Assembly (NCBI GenBank): GCA_902570425.1
Contig: CACFYB010000004.1
Span: forward strand, 38,539 to 102,538
Reading direction: 5' to 3'
Length of the DNA: 64,000 nucleotides
DNA from: an uncultured Pelagibacteraceae bacterium
Lineage (GTDB): Bacteria; Pseudomonadota; Alphaproteobacteria; Pelagibacterales; Pelagibacteraceae
Shown here: positions 1 to 9,464 of the stretch, in pieces
How positions within the stretch are numbered: the first letter of the stretch is position 1
Layout: each line of letters opens with the position of its first letter
Notes under the pieces: generated by a model
The model's input: the letters and a program-made list of their open reading frames with translations, nothing else
Told to the model about the DNA's origin: nothing
The model's database searches: none
Program-made: the position numbers and the translations under genes

Positions 1-1178
1 CTTCAGAAAATATAGTTTCCCAAGCTGTTTTAGAGGCACAAGGATCTGTTTTGACAAACAAATATGCAGAAGGTTACCCAGGAAAAAGATATTATAATGG
101 TTGTGAACATGTGGATGTTGCTGAACAATTAGCTTTAGAGAGAATTAAAAAATTATTTAATTGTAAATATGCAAATGTTCAACCTCATTCTGGAGCACAA
201 GCCAATGGTGCTGTATTTTTAGCTTTATTAAAACCAAATGATACATTTATGGGAATGAGCTTAAATTCAGGAGGACATATTACTCATGGTTTAAAGATAT
301 CAATGTCAGGCAAATGGTTTAATGCAATTAGCTATGATGTAGATATAAAATCAGAATTAATTGATTATGATAATGTTGAAAAACTTGCATTAGAACATAA
401 ACCAAAACTTATTATTGCTGGTGGAAGTGCTTACTCAAGAGTGATTAATTTTAAAAGATTTAGAGAAATTGCTGACAAAGTTGGAGCTTACTTAATGGTT
501 GATATGGCTCATTTCTCAGGATTAGTTGCAGGAAAGGGTTATCCTAATCCGTGTGATTATGCTCATGTAGTAACCTCAACAACTCATAAAGTTTTTAGAA
601 GTGCAAGAGGAGGAATAATTTTATCTAATGATGTTGAGCTAGGTAAAAAATTTGATACTGCCGTTTTTCCAGGTTATCAAGGCGGCCCTTTAATGCATAT
701 TATTGCAGCTAAAGCAGCTGGATTTTATGAAGCTTTAAAACCAGAATTCCAAACTTATATCAAAAATGTTTTAGCGAATGCAAAAATACTTGCTGAGACA
801 TTAAAGAACAATGGTTTTAAAATTTATTCTGGAGGAACAGACACACATCTAATGTTGGTAGATCTAAGACCATTTAATGTAAAAGGAAACTTGGCTTCAG
901 AGAGTTTATGTAGAGCAAATATAACATGTAATAAAAATGGAATTCCATTTGATACTGAAAGGCCTATGATTACTTCAGGAATTAGATTAGGCTCTCAAGC
1001 TGCAACGACCAGAGGATTTGGTCTCAAAGAATTTGAAAAAGTTGGAAATTTAATCACAAAAGTTATTAAAGGATTATCTAAAAATCCAGAGGACAATAGT
1101 AAAGTGGAAGATGAAGTAAGAAAAGAAGTTATAGATTTATGCTCTAATTTTCCAATTTACAAAAATTTGAATAAATGA
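1..1178 (+). CDS. glyA: Serine hydroxymethyltransferase, 5' end outside window
   Basis: PLP enzyme interconverting serine and glycine with transfer of a one-carbon unit to tetrahydrofolate. The ORF track starts at a TTG at 51, but the same frame is open to base 3 and reads [15 protein letters not shown], a family sequence, so the true start is upstream of the window. The conserved [14 protein letters not shown] block, the PLP-lysine region [16 protein letters not shown] and the [12 protein letters not shown] substrate segment are present. The stop overlaps the nrdR start as ATGA, so the two are probably translationally coupled at the head of the riboflavin cluster. Assignment is secure. Confidence 0.97.
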   Translation, partial: SENIVSQAVLEAQGSVLTNKYAEGYPGKRYYNGCEHVDVAEQLALERIKKLFNCKYANVQPHSGAQANGAVFLALLKPNDTFMGMSLNSGGHITHGLKISMSGKWFNAISYDVDIKSELIDYDNVEKLALEHKPKLIIAGGSAYSRVINFKRFREIADKVGAYLMVDMAHFSGLVAGKGYPNPCDYAHVVTSTTHKVFRSARGGIILSNDVELGKKFDTAVFPGYQGGPLMHIIAAKAAGFYEALKPEFQTYIKNVLANAKILAETLKNNGFKIYSGGTDTHLMLVDLRPFNVKGNLASESLCRANITCNKNGIPFDTERPMITSGIRLGSQAATTRGFGLKEFEKVGNLITKVIKGLSKNPEDNSKVEDEVRKEVIDLCSNFPIYKNLNK

Positions 1179-1633
1179 TTTGCCCCTGCGAAAAAAAAGG
1201 CGAAACATCTGTTGTAGACTCACGTCCAACAGAGGATGGAACTGCTATTAGAAGAAGAAGACTTTGTAGTTGTGGTGCAAGATTCACCACTTTCGAAAGA
1301 ATTCAACACCGTGAAGTCATGGTAGTTAAAAAAAATGGTAGAAAATCTTCTTTTGATAGAGATAAATTGGCAAAATCCATTTATATTGCTTTAAAAAAAA
1401 GACCTTTAGATACAGAGACAGTAGAAAAATTTATCAGCAAAATTACAAGATCTTTAGAAGAACTTGGGCAAAATGAAATTTCAAGTAATACAATTGGGAC
1501 AATGGTTATGGAAGGTTTAAAAGAATTAGATCCAGTGGCGTATGTTAGATTTGCCTCTGTATACAGAAATTTTAGAGAAGAAAAAGATTTTGTACAATTT
1601 GTGGACAAATTAGATGTCTACAAAAAAAGATAA
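1175..1633 (+). CDS. nrdR: Transcriptional repressor NrdR
   Basis: Zinc-ribbon and ATP-cone repressor of ribonucleotide reductase genes. At 152 aa it has normal length. The N-terminus reads [16 protein letters not shown] and then [19 protein letters not shown], followed by an ATP-cone from about residue 48. The zinc knuckles are unusual: family members have CPxC and CxxC, here both are CxC (CPC and CSC). All four cysteines remain, so metal binding may be kept with altered geometry. It overlaps glyA by 4 bases and ribD by 20. The glyA-nrdR-ribD order is common in alphaproteobacteria. Confidence 0.93.
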   Translation: MICPCEKKGETSVVDSRPTEDGTAIRRRRLCSCGARFTTFERIQHREVMVVKKNGRKSSFDRDKLAKSIYIALKKRPLDTETVEKFISKITRSLEELGQNEISSNTIGTMVMEGLKELDPVAYVRFASVYRNFREEKDFVQFVDKLDVYKKR

Positions 1634-2720
1634 ATTTTCATTAAAAGATAAGAATTATATGAGGCTTGCTATAAATCTAGCAAGAACTCGACAAGGATTA
1701 ACAGGCGAAAATCCCTCTGTTGGATGTGTGATTGTTAAAAATGATAAAATCATATCAGTTGGTCAGACAGGTTATCTTGGGAGGCCTCATGCAGAATATA
1801 ATGCTATAAAAAATTCAGTTGAGGATATAAAAGGCTCCAAAATGTATGTCTCACTTGAACCATGTAATCATTATGGAAAAACACCTCCTTGTACAAATAT
1901 TATAATTAGAAGTGGTATCAGTGAAATTATTTATTCTTTAGAAGATATTGATAAAAAAGTGAGAGGTAAAAGTTATAAGATATTATCTAAAAGAAATATT
2001 AAAGTTAAACAAGGTCTTTTAAAAATTGAGTCTAAAAATTTATACGATTCATACAGAGTCAACAGGTTAGAAAAGATGCCCTATATTACAGCTAAAATTG
2101 CAGTTTCAAAAAATAAACTTATATACAGCAAGGGAACTAAAAGAATTACAGATTGGAACTCTGATAAGTTTACTCATTATTTACGTTTTAAAAATGACTC
2201 GATCTTAATTTCAAGTAAAACTTTAAATACAGACAATCCAAAGTTAAATTGTCGGTTGAAAGGATATGAAAATTTTTCACCAAAAAGAATAATTTTAGAT
2301 AAAAACTTAGAATCAAATCTAAATAGTTATGTTGTCAAGTCTAGTAAGAATAATAATACAATTATATTCTATAATTCAGGCAATAATAAAAAAATTGAAT
2401 TTCTTAAAAAAAAAAGAATTATTTTGATTAAGACGAATTTAAATAAAAGAAAATTATTTGATTTAAAGACAATTTTTAAGAAATTATTTAATATTGGAAT
2501 CAGAAATTTGTTAATTGAAGGCGGAGATAAAATTACAAAAAATCTTATCCAAAATAAGTTAGTTAATAAATTCTACCTTTTTAGAAGCCCAAAAATGATA
2601 TCAAAAAGTAAAAAATATCAATTTTTTTCATCATTTGATATTTTAAATAAAAAATATAAAACAAAATTTAGAATTAATAATAGACTAGGTAAAGACAATA
2701 TAACAGTTTATAAAAGATAA
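1614..2720 (+). CDS. ribD: Bifunctional riboflavin biosynthesis protein RibD (deaminase/reductase)
   Basis: Converts the GTP cyclohydrolase II product to 5-amino-6-ribitylamino-uracil phosphate. The N-terminal cytidine-deaminase-like domain (about residues 10-145) carries the zinc ligands in RPHAEYNAI and [16 protein letters not shown]. The C-terminal reductase domain (about 150-365) begins [11 protein letters not shown] and contains the [10 protein letters not shown] segment. Length 368 aa is typical. The start lies inside the nrdR end, and ribE starts one base after its stop, so it belongs to one riboflavin transcript. Confidence 0.95.
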   Translation: MSTKKDKFSLKDKNYMRLAINLARTRQGLTGENPSVGCVIVKNDKIISVGQTGYLGRPHAEYNAIKNSVEDIKGSKMYVSLEPCNHYGKTPPCTNIIIRSGISEIIYSLEDIDKKVRGKSYKILSKRNIKVKQGLLKIESKNLYDSYRVNRLEKMPYITAKIAVSKNKLIYSKGTKRITDWNSDKFTHYLRFKNDSILISSKTLNTDNPKLNCRLKGYENFSPKRIILDKNLESNLNSYVVKSSKNNNTIIFYNSGNNKKIEFLKKKRIILIKTNLNKRKLFDLKTIFKKLFNIGIRNLLIEGGDKITKNLIQNKLVNKFYLFRSPKMISKSKKYQFFSSFDILNKKYKTKFRINNRLGKDNITVYKR

Positions 2721-2721
2721 A

Positions 2722-3315
2722 ATGTTTAATGGAATTATATTCAATAAAGGCTTAATTACAAAAATATCTAAAAGATCAAAGGGTATTAATATTTTTATAA
2801 AATCTGATTTAAAATTAAGAAAGAAAGATATAGGTGTCTCTGTTGCATGTGATGGTGTATGCTTAACATTGATAACTATTCAAAATAAAATAATGGAATT
2901 TTATCTTTCCAACGAAACTGTTCAAAGATCAAAATTCAAATATCTACAAAAAAATGATTTAATTAATTTAGAGTTACCTCTTAGATATGGTCAAAAAATT
3001 TCAGGCCATATATGTCAGGGACATGTAGATACAACTGGTAAAGTTTTAGGTATAAAAAAAATTGATAAATCTTATCTTTTTGATTTTGACGTAAAACCAA
3101 AGGAAAAAAAATATTTGATTGAAAAAGCCTCAATTTGTATCAATGGAATTTCTTTAACTATTTCAAAGATTTCTAAAAAAGGTTTTCAAATCTGGGTAAT
3201 ACCCCATACTTTTAAATTGACAAATTTATCAAAAGTAAAAAAAGGAAGTCTTGTAAATATTGAAATAGATATTCTCTCTAAATATGTAAAAAATTTTTTT
3301 CATGGCAAAAAATAA
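2722..3315 (+). CDS. ribE: Riboflavin synthase alpha chain
   Basis: Dismutates two 6,7-dimethyl-8-ribityllumazine molecules to riboflavin. The start MFNGIIFNKG matches the family N-terminus, and two tandem lumazine-binding barrels are visible: residues 1-95 with SVACDGVCLTL, and 96-190 with GHVDTTG and ASICINGISLTIS. Length 197 aa is normal. It lies between ribD and ribB and overlaps the latter by 14 bases. Confidence 0.95.
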   Translation: MFNGIIFNKGLITKISKRSKGINIFIKSDLKLRKKDIGVSVACDGVCLTLITIQNKIMEFYLSNETVQRSKFKYLQKNDLINLELPLRYGQKISGHICQGHVDTTGKVLGIKKIDKSYLFDFDVKPKEKKYLIEKASICINGISLTISKISKKGFQIWVIPHTFKLTNLSKVKKGSLVNIEIDILSKYVKNFFHGKK

Positions 3316-4402
3316 TTATTCAACAATCGAAAATATAATTAATATTGCCAAAAAAGGTGGAATGTTCATATTAGTTGATGATGAGAAAAGAGAAAACGAG
3401 GGTGATCTTGTGATTTCAACATCAGACACTACAGCTAAAAATATAAACTTCATGGCAAAATATGGCAGAGGTTTAATTTGCTTAGCACTTGACAGCTTAC
3501 AAGCCAAAAAATTAAATTTATCTTTGATGTCTCCTGTTAATCAATCAAGAAATAAAACAGCATTTACAATCTCAATTGAAGCAAAAAAAGGAATAACAAC
3601 AGGAATTTCAGCTAAAGATAGAGCACGAACAATTAAAATTGCGTCAAAAAAAAATGTAAATAAAAAAGATATTGTTTCTCCAGGTCATGTATTTCCCATT
3701 ATAGCTAAAGATGGAGGTGTACTTGTAAGAGCAGGACACACAGAAGCTTCTGTTGATATTTCAAAAATTGCAAAAAAAAATAATTCAGCCGTAATTTGTG
3801 AAATTATGAACGAGGATGGAACAATGGCTAAAGGACAAAATTTACTTAATTTTGCAAAAAAGCACAATTTAAAAATTGGTAAAATTGAAGATTTGATTTC
3901 TTATAGATTAAAAAAAGAAAAATTAATTAGATTAAAAAAGACTTCTGACATAAATGTAAAAAACCAAAAATTTAAGATTAAGATTTATGAAAATTTACTA
4001 GATGGTTCGGAACACTTTGCATTAATCAAGGGTTCTATCAAAAAAGGATCAATACCAAGAGTGAGAGTTATATCATCAAACGTTGTACATAACTATTTGA
4101 TAAATCAAAAATTACCAAATTCTTTTAATAAAACTTTAAATTATTTTAAAAATTATACTAATTGTGTTCTAGTTTTTATCAAAGATACCAATTTGGATTC
4201 TGTTACTCAAACTCTTAAAGTTTATAAAAATAAAACAAAAAATAAACATGGAAATAATAAACAAATAAGAAATTATGGTATAGGAGCCCAGATTATTAAG
4301 GATTTAAAAATAAAGAAAATGATTTTAATAACAAAATCACCAAAAAAAGTTATTGGATTAGAGGGTTATGATATAAAGATAACTAGACAGGAATTAATTT
4401 AA
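3302..4402 (+). CDS. ribB: 3,4-dihydroxy-2-butanone-4-phosphate synthase with degenerate GTP cyclohydrolase II domain (RibBX type)
   Basis: The N-terminal half (about residues 1-205) is a complete DHBP synthase with DDEKRENEGDLV and AGHTEASVD, making the four-carbon precursor from ribulose 5-phosphate. The C-terminal half (about 215-366) aligns with GTP cyclohydrolase II at its end (RNYGIGAQII, KKVIGLEGY). It lacks the CxxGDxxxxxxCDC zinc ligands and the RQEGRGIG catalytic loop, so it should not open GTP. Proteins of this kind have been called RibBX. A separate working ribA would then be needed elsewhere; none is in this window. Confidence 0.92.
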   Translation: MAKNNYSTIENIINIAKKGGMFILVDDEKRENEGDLVISTSDTTAKNINFMAKYGRGLICLALDSLQAKKLNLSLMSPVNQSRNKTAFTISIEAKKGITTGISAKDRARTIKIASKKNVNKKDIVSPGHVFPIIAKDGGVLVRAGHTEASVDISKIAKKNNSAVICEIMNEDGTMAKGQNLLNFAKKHNLKIGKIEDLISYRLKKEKLIRLKKTSDINVKNQKFKIKIYENLLDGSEHFALIKGSIKKGSIPRVRVISSNVVHNYLINQKLPNSFNKTLNYFKNYTNCVLVFIKDTNLDSVTQTLKVYKNKTKNKHGNNKQIRNYGIGAQIIKDLKIKKMILITKSPKKVIGLEGYDIKITRQELI

Positions 4403-4791
4403 TGAAAAAAAAAATTTTAATAGTAAATGCAAACTATTACAATGATATTTCTACAGGTTTGTTATCAAGTGCAAAAAGATTAATACCTAAAAATTTCGTT
4501 TATAAAATTATAAATGTTCCAGGTGTTTTTGAAATACCTGTTACTATTTCAAAAAATATAAAAAAATTCGATGCTTTTATAAGTCTTGGCTGCGTAATAA
4601 AAGGTGAAACACCTCACTTCGATTTCATATCAAAAGCATCAACAGAAGCTATTATGAATTTAGCTGTTAATTCAAAGAAACCAATAGGAAATGGAATTAT
4701 TACTTGCCTAAATTTGAAACAGGCTAAAGCAAGAAAAAAAAAGGGTGCTGAAGCTGTAATGGCCGTGTTGTCTGTTTTATCTCAAAAATGA
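4402..4791 (+). CDS. ribH: 6,7-dimethyl-8-ribityllumazine synthase
   Basis: Condenses the ribitylamino-uracil with the four-carbon DHBP synthase product; it normally assembles as a pentamer or icosahedron. Conserved segments are VPGVFEIPV, GCVIKGETPHFDFIS with the catalytic His, and PIGNGIITC. At 129 aa it is about 20-25 residues shorter than common family members, with a reduced N-terminus and C-terminal helix. The start overlaps the ribBX stop by one base and the nusB start overlaps its stop by four, so this is a tight operon. Confidence 0.94.
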   Translation: MKKKILIVNANYYNDISTGLLSSAKRLIPKNFVYKIINVPGVFEIPVTISKNIKKFDAFISLGCVIKGETPHFDFISKASTEAIMNLAVNSKKPIGNGIITCLNLKQAKARKKKGAEAVMAVLSVLSQK

Positions 4792-5192
4792 AAACTTCCT
4801 TTAGTCCAAAAAACAATCCAAGAGTAATAATTATTCAAAAATTATATGGAAAATTTATCAATAATGAAGAAAAAATTGATTATCCTAAACATAGATTTAA
4901 AAAATTTATCAAAGATATAGTATCAGGTACAATTGAGAGAAATGAAATACTAATTGAAGAATTAAATAAAAATTTAGGAGATGAATTTAATTTTAAAAAT
5001 TTAGACAAATTATTCCAAATCATATTGAAATCTGCTACATACGAAATTTTGTATAAGCCGAATATTTCAATAAATATAATTATTAAAGAATATCTTAACG
5101 CTTCTAATTTTTTTATAGATAATTCTCAAACAAAATATTTAAATGCTTTATTAGACAATATTGCAAAGAAAATAAGACTATCAAATGCATGA
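4788..5192 (+). CDS. nusB: Transcription antitermination factor NusB
   Basis: RNA-binding partner of NusE (S10) in rRNA antitermination. The 134 aa all-helical protein shows the NusB ending with TKYLNALLDNIAKKIR and the mid-segment ILKSATYEILYK. The position directly after ribH is a widespread bacterial gene order. It begins at the ATGA overlap with ribH and overlaps thiL by 8 bases. Confidence 0.9.
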   Translation: MKTSFSPKNNPRVIIIQKLYGKFINNEEKIDYPKHRFKKFIKDIVSGTIERNEILIEELNKNLGDEFNFKNLDKLFQIILKSATYEILYKPNISINIIIKEYLNASNFFIDNSQTKYLNALLDNIAKKIRLSNA

Positions 5193-6144
5193 GTTTGAAA
5201 TAATAAAAAGATATTTTTCAAAGTTATCTTTAAATAATCAAGGCTCTTTAAATTTAAATGATGATGTTTTTTTTGAAAAGTCTCAAAAACTAGTTGTATC
5301 TATAGATACATATGTAGAAGGTACTCATTTTATAAATTTTAAAAATCCAGAACTAGTAATAAAAAAAATTTTAAGATCGTCAATATCTGACTTAATTTGT
5401 AAAGGTGTAAATCCTAAATATTATTTCATTTCAGGTTCAGGTAATAAAAAAAAATTTTCAAAAAAAAATATTAGAAAAATTTCAAAATCTCTTCATCAAG
5501 AGCAAAAAAAATTTTCGATCTTTCTTTGCGGTGGTGATACAGTTTTTTCAAATAAATTAAGTTTTACTATAGCTTCCATAGGCTTCTCAAAAAAAATTAT
5601 TTTTAGAAATAAAGCTAAACTAAATGACGATATTTATGTGACTGGTAATTTAGGAGATAGCTTTATTGGTTTAAGGTTTTTGAAAAAAAGAATAAAATTA
5701 AATAAAAATTATAGCGATTATTTTAAAAAAAAATATTTTACTCCAAGTCTTAATTTAAATTTAGCGAAAAAATTATTTTTGTTTGCAAATACTTCTATTG
5801 ATATTTCTGATGGTTTAATCTCCGATTTAGAAAAATTAATTAACAACCAAAAACTTTCATATAAAATTAGTTTAAAAGAAATACCAATTTCAAGTAAACT
5901 TCAAAGTTTGGTTAATCAAAAAAAAATAAAAAAAATTTCTTGCGTTTCTAATGGTGATGATTATCAAATACTTTTCACTGCTTCTCAATCAAAGTCTAGA
6001 ATCATCTCTAGAATAAGTAAAACTTTGGGTATAAAAATTTCAAAAATAGGAAAAATTTGCAAACACTATCAAAAATCTCAAATTATTGATGAAAAAGGTG
6101 ACCAAATTGGACTTAAAAATAAAGGTTATTTTCATAATTTTTAA
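5185..6144 (+). CDS. thiL: Thiamine-monophosphate kinase
   Basis: Phosphorylates thiamine monophosphate to the diphosphate cofactor. Family landmarks are VVSIDTYVEGTHF, the metal-binding SSISDLICKGVNP, the FLCGGDTVFS strand and SIDISDGLISDL near residue 210. Length 319 aa is typical. It ends the riboflavin-nusB cluster; nusB-thiL adjacency is common. No TPP riboswitch was seen near it. Confidence 0.93.
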   Translation: MHEFEIIKRYFSKLSLNNQGSLNLNDDVFFEKSQKLVVSIDTYVEGTHFINFKNPELVIKKILRSSISDLICKGVNPKYYFISGSGNKKKFSKKNIRKISKSLHQEQKKFSIFLCGGDTVFSNKLSFTIASIGFSKKIIFRNKAKLNDDIYVTGNLGDSFIGLRFLKKRIKLNKNYSDYFKKKYFTPSLNLNLAKKLFLFANTSIDISDGLISDLEKLINNQKLSYKISLKEIPISSKLQSLVNQKKIKKISCVSNGDDYQILFTASQSKSRIISRISKTLGIKISKIGKICKHYQKSQIIDEKGDQIGLKNKGYFHNF

Positions 6145-6154
6145 AAGTTAATCA

Positions 6155-6182
6155 TTGCCTTTTATATCTTTTTTTGTATTGT
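6155..6182 (+). promoter_or_regulatory. Possible hppA promoter
   Basis: In the 81-base gap before hppA, TTGCCT (6155-6160) and TATTGT (6177-6182) are 16 bases apart. Both match the sigma-70 consensus at about four of six positions. A weak ribosome-binding site AAGG follows just before the ATG. In such A/T-rich DNA this is only a suggestion. Confidence 0.3.
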
Positions 6183-6225
6183 CCGGATTTTAAAACTAAC
6201 ATGCAACAACTTAATTAAGGTTTAT

Positions 6226-8331
6226 ATGAATACTACCATTGAAACGATTCTTTTATATACTATTTTAGCTGGTCTACTCTCCATAGTTTATGGATACTTT
6301 ACAGGTAAAAATATTCTAAACTTAAGTGCTGGAAACTCAAAAATGCAAGATATTGCTTCAGCAATTCAAATTGGTGCTAAAGCTTATTTAGCTAGACAAT
6401 ATAAGACTATAGCAATTGTTGGAGTTGCTGTTTTAATTATTGTAAGTGTTGCTTTTAGTCCGCTTGTCGGGTTGGGCTATCTAATAGGTGCAGCATTGTC
6501 TGGTATTGCTGGTTATGTTGGAATGTTAGTTTCGGTTCAAGCAAATGTAAGAACAGCTGAAGCTTCTAGAAAAGGTTTAGCTAGTGGTCTTTCAGTTGCT
6601 TTTAAATCTGGAGCAGTCACTGGGATGTTGGTTGCCGGTCTAGCTTTGTTGTCAATCTCTGTTTACTATTATTTATTATTAAAATTTAATATAGACGAAA
6701 GAGAAATTGTTAATGCATTAGTTGCATTGGGATTTGGAGCTTCTTTAATTTCCATTTTTGCTAGATTAGGTGGTGGTATTTTCACAAAAGGTGCTGATGT
6801 AGGAGCTGATTTAGTTGGTAAAGTAGAAGCAGGAATACCAGAAGACGATCCAAGAAATCCTGCAGTTATTGCAGATAATGTTGGTGATAATGTTGGTGAT
6901 TGTGCAGGTATGGCGGCAGATTTATTCGAAACTTACGCAGTTACAATTGTTGCAACAATGGTCTTAGCTTCAATTTTTTTTCCTGGTGATATGTCTATGA
7001 TGATATATCCTTTAACTATTGGTGGTGCATGTATATTAACATCAATAATAGGTACATTTTTTGTTAAATTGGGCAAAAGTAAAAATGTTATGGGAGCTTT
7101 ATATAAAGGCTTTGTTGTGTCAGCTATTGCTTCTCTTGGAATTTTATATCCTGTTACCGATTTTGTATTAGGTTTAGAAAAGTCTTATAACTTAAATGAT
7201 AAATTATTTTCTGGACTTAGTTTATATTATTGTGGTGTTATTGGTTTAATTATAACTGGTTTATTAATTTGGGTTACCGAATATTATACTGGTACAAATT
7301 ATCGACCAGTTAAAAGTGTTGCAAGTTCATCAACCACAGGACATGGCACTAATGTGATACAAGGTCTAGCTATTTCATTGGAAGCTACAGCAATTCCAGC
7401 ATTAATTATTGTAGCAGGAATTTTATTAACAAATCATATCGCTGGACTTTATGGGATTGCTATCGCTGTTACAACAATGTTAGCATTAGCTGGTATGGTT
7501 GTTGCTCTAGATGCTTATGGGCCAGTGACAGATAATGCAGGTGGAATCGCAGAAATGTCGAAGTTACCTAATAATGTTAGAAAAACAACAGATGCACTTG
7601 ATGCTGTTGGAAATACCACTAAAGCAGTTACAAAAGGTTATGCTATTGGTTCGGCTGGACTTGGTGCACTAGTCTTATTTGCGGCATACACTGAAGATAT
7701 TAAACATTTTTCAAAAGTTGCTGGCTCAAAATTAGAGGGAATAGTAGTAACTTTTGATTTATCTAATCCTTATGTGGTTGTTGGACTTTTAATTGGAGGA
7801 ATGCTTCCGTATCTTTTTGGTTCAATGGGTATGCAGGCTGTTGGAAGAGCAGGTGGTGCAGTCGTGATTGAAGTAAGAAGACAATTTAAAAAATATCCAG
7901 GTATAATGAAGAAAAAACAAAAACCGGATTATGCTAAATTAGTTGATCTTTTGACTGTAGCGGCAATTAAAGAAATGATAATACCTTCTATGCTTCCAGT
8001 TTTGTCTCCAATAATTTTATATTTTGTTATTTTCGCAATTGGTGGTCAGGTTGCTGCTTTAGCATCGGTGGGTGCAATGTTGCTTGGAGTAATCATTACA
8101 GGTTTATTTGTAGCTGTATCAATGACAGCAGGAGGCGGTGCATGGGACAATGCAAAGAAATATATTGAAGATGGCAATCATGGTGGTAAAGGATCAGAGG
8201 CTCACAAGGCTGCTGTAACAGGAGACACTGTGGGTGATCCCTATAAGGATACTGCAGGTCCTGCTGTGAATCCTATGATTAAAATCACTAATATAGTAGC
8301 ATTATTACTTTTAGCAGTTATCGCTGGTTAA
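6226..8331 (+). CDS. hppA: K+-independent proton-translocating pyrophosphatase
   Basis: Integral membrane pump coupling pyrophosphate hydrolysis to proton export, here recovering energy from biosynthetic PPi. At 701 aa with about 16 hydrophobic segments it has full length. The pyrophosphate-binding motifs [39 protein letters not shown] and DNAGGIAEM are intact. The segment [10 protein letters not shown] has Lys where potassium-dependent enzymes have Ala, which marks the K+-independent, H+-pumping type. Its 3' end overlaps the convergent bamE by 14 bases. Confidence 0.96.
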   Translation: MNTTIETILLYTILAGLLSIVYGYFTGKNILNLSAGNSKMQDIASAIQIGAKAYLARQYKTIAIVGVAVLIIVSVAFSPLVGLGYLIGAALSGIAGYVGMLVSVQANVRTAEASRKGLASGLSVAFKSGAVTGMLVAGLALLSISVYYYLLLKFNIDEREIVNALVALGFGASLISIFARLGGGIFTKGADVGADLVGKVEAGIPEDDPRNPAVIADNVGDNVGDCAGMAADLFETYAVTIVATMVLASIFFPGDMSMMIYPLTIGGACILTSIIGTFFVKLGKSKNVMGALYKGFVVSAIASLGILYPVTDFVLGLEKSYNLNDKLFSGLSLYYCGVIGLIITGLLIWVTEYYTGTNYRPVKSVASSSTTGHGTNVIQGLAISLEATAIPALIIVAGILLTNHIAGLYGIAIAVTTMLALAGMVVALDAYGPVTDNAGGIAEMSKLPNNVRKTTDALDAVGNTTKAVTKGYAIGSAGLGALVLFAAYTEDIKHFSKVAGSKLEGIVVTFDLSNPYVVVGLLIGGMLPYLFGSMGMQAVGRAGGAVVIEVRRQFKKYPGIMKKKQKPDYAKLVDLLTVAAIKEMIIPSMLPVLSPIILYFVIFAIGGQVAALASVGAMLLGVIITGLFVAVSMTAGGGAWDNAKKYIEDGNHGGKGSEAHKAAVTGDTVGDPYKDTAGPAVNPMIKITNIVALLLLAVIAG

Positions 8332-8803
8332 TTTCCCTTCTTTTTTTGGCCCTCTGTCCAAGAGGGTCATTAATTTTTTGTCTCATGCTTGACATAAAAT
8401 CATAGATAAATGAATTTCTTTTTATACCAGACTCTGTTGTTGCTTCTACAATTTTTACATTTTTCATATCATCAATGTTATAGAAATCTTTTTTTTTTAA
8501 AATACCGTAGTTATCAATCTCTAATACAAGAACATCATTTTTAAAAATTTTCATTTGACCTAAATTTTTTAACTCAGATTGTGTCTGGCGTCTTTCAATA
8601 TAAATCCAAACGTCATTATCAAACTTACTTGTAGTTGATGGTTTTCCTAATATTTTAGTTATGTCATTTTTATTAGATTTATCAACTATAAGTATTTTTT
8701 GTTTTTTTTCTAAAAAGGGTACGCCATGATGTTTAACAACTTTATTAAATTTACAATTTGACGCTATTAATGAAATTAAAATTATATATAATATTTTGTA
8801 CAT
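8318..8803 (-). CDS. bamE: Outer membrane assembly lipoprotein, BamE/SmpA family
   Basis: Small lipoprotein of the BAM complex that inserts beta-barrel proteins into the outer membrane. A signal peptide ends in a lipobox-like IASNC (Cys about residue 17). The BamE fold shows in [26 protein letters not shown]. The basic C-terminal extension (about residues 125-161) is not part of the core domain. Its ATG shares the palindrome CATG with the start of the divergent bc1 chaperone gene. The same divergent pairing is seen in many alphaproteobacteria. Confidence 0.8.
   Translation of the reverse strand: MYKILYIILISLIASNCKFNKVVKHHGVPFLEKKQKILIVDKSNKNDITKILGKPSTTSKFDNDVWIYIERRQTQSELKNLGQMKIFKNDVLVLEIDNYGILKKKDFYNIDDMKNVKIVEATTESGIKRNSFIYDFMSSMRQKINDPLGQRAKKRREINQR
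8787..8792 (+). promoter_or_regulatory. Candidate -10 element for the bc1 chaperone gene
   Basis: TATAAT lies 9 bases before the ATG at 8802, inside the first codons of bamE on the opposite strand. Transcription would begin about at the start codon, implying a leaderless message. No Shine-Dalgarno sequence is visible. A clear -35 was not identified. Confidence 0.35.
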
Positions 8804-9269
8804 GAGTAATAAGTATATTTATATTTACAATAATTTAATCAATTACACTAGAAATAAAGATCTATATTTATCTTTAAATCGCAAAGATAATTTTTCTGAT
8901 AGATTAACGATATTTTTATTACATTTTGCTTTTTTTCTAAAGAATTTCAAAAATAAAGATAACAAAGAGCTATTACAAGATATATATGATTTTATATTTA
9001 GACAATTAGAATTGAGCGTGCGTGAAATTGGTTATGGTGATCAATCTATAAATAAAAAAATGAAAGATTATATAAACCTTTTTCATTCAATGGTTTCCGA
9101 AATTCATTTTTGGAATGATCTTGAAAAAACAAAAAAGATTGAAAAGTTAAGTCTTTTTTTACATGATTTTGATAAAATAGAGAAATTCGTTGATTATTTT
9201 GAGGATTTTAACATTAATTTATCAAAAAAAAATTTGAATTCTTTTTTAAAAGGTGTAAGTAAAAGTTAA
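8802..9269 (+). CDS. Ubiquinol-cytochrome c chaperone family protein
   Basis: Homologue of the mitochondrial Cbp3-type chaperone used in cytochrome bc1 complex assembly. The family signature around residues 70-90 reads [19 protein letters not shown], followed by [11 protein letters not shown]. The ORF track uses a TTG at 8796; I prefer the ATG at 8802, giving 155 aa, because it is the first ATG and sits on the CATG shared with bamE. A DUF177 gene often follows in relatives but is absent; rpmF begins 2 bases after the stop. Confidence 0.8.
   Translation: MSNKYIYIYNNLINYTRNKDLYLSLNRKDNFSDRLTIFLLHFAFFLKNFKNKDNKELLQDIYDFIFRQLELSVREIGYGDQSINKKMKDYINLFHSMVSEIHFWNDLEKTKKIEKLSLFLHDFDKIEKFVDYFEDFNINLSKKNLNSFLKGVSKS
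8812..8817 (-). promoter_or_regulatory. Candidate -10 element for bamE
   Basis: On the minus strand TATACT lies 8 bases before the bamE ATG, inside the start of the divergent chaperone gene. This again predicts a transcript starting at or next to the start codon. Together with the plus-strand box it makes a compact divergent promoter within two coding regions. Confidence 0.3.
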
Positions 9270-9271
9270 TT

Positions 9272-9454
9272 ATGGCAGTACCAAAACGAAAACAAACACC
9301 ATCTAGAACTGGAATGAGAAGATCTCAAAATATGAAGTTCTCTTCAAAGAATGTTATTGAGGATAAAAAATCGGGTGAATATAGATTATCCCATCATCTT
9401 GATTTAAAAACTGGTATGTATAAAGGTCGTCAGGTTTTAGATCCAAAAGAATAA
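9272..9454 (+). CDS. rpmF: 50S ribosomal protein L32
   Basis: Large-subunit ribosomal protein of 60 aa beginning [19 protein letters not shown], the alphaproteobacterial form. It contains no cysteines, so it is the zinc-independent variant. It is followed after 10 bases by plsX, the widespread rpmF-plsX order linking ribosome and phospholipid synthesis. Confidence 0.95.
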   Translation: MAVPKRKQTPSRTGMRRSQNMKFSSKNVIEDKKSGEYRLSHHLDLKTGMYKGRQVLDPKE

Positions 9455-9464
9455 TAATTTATAA

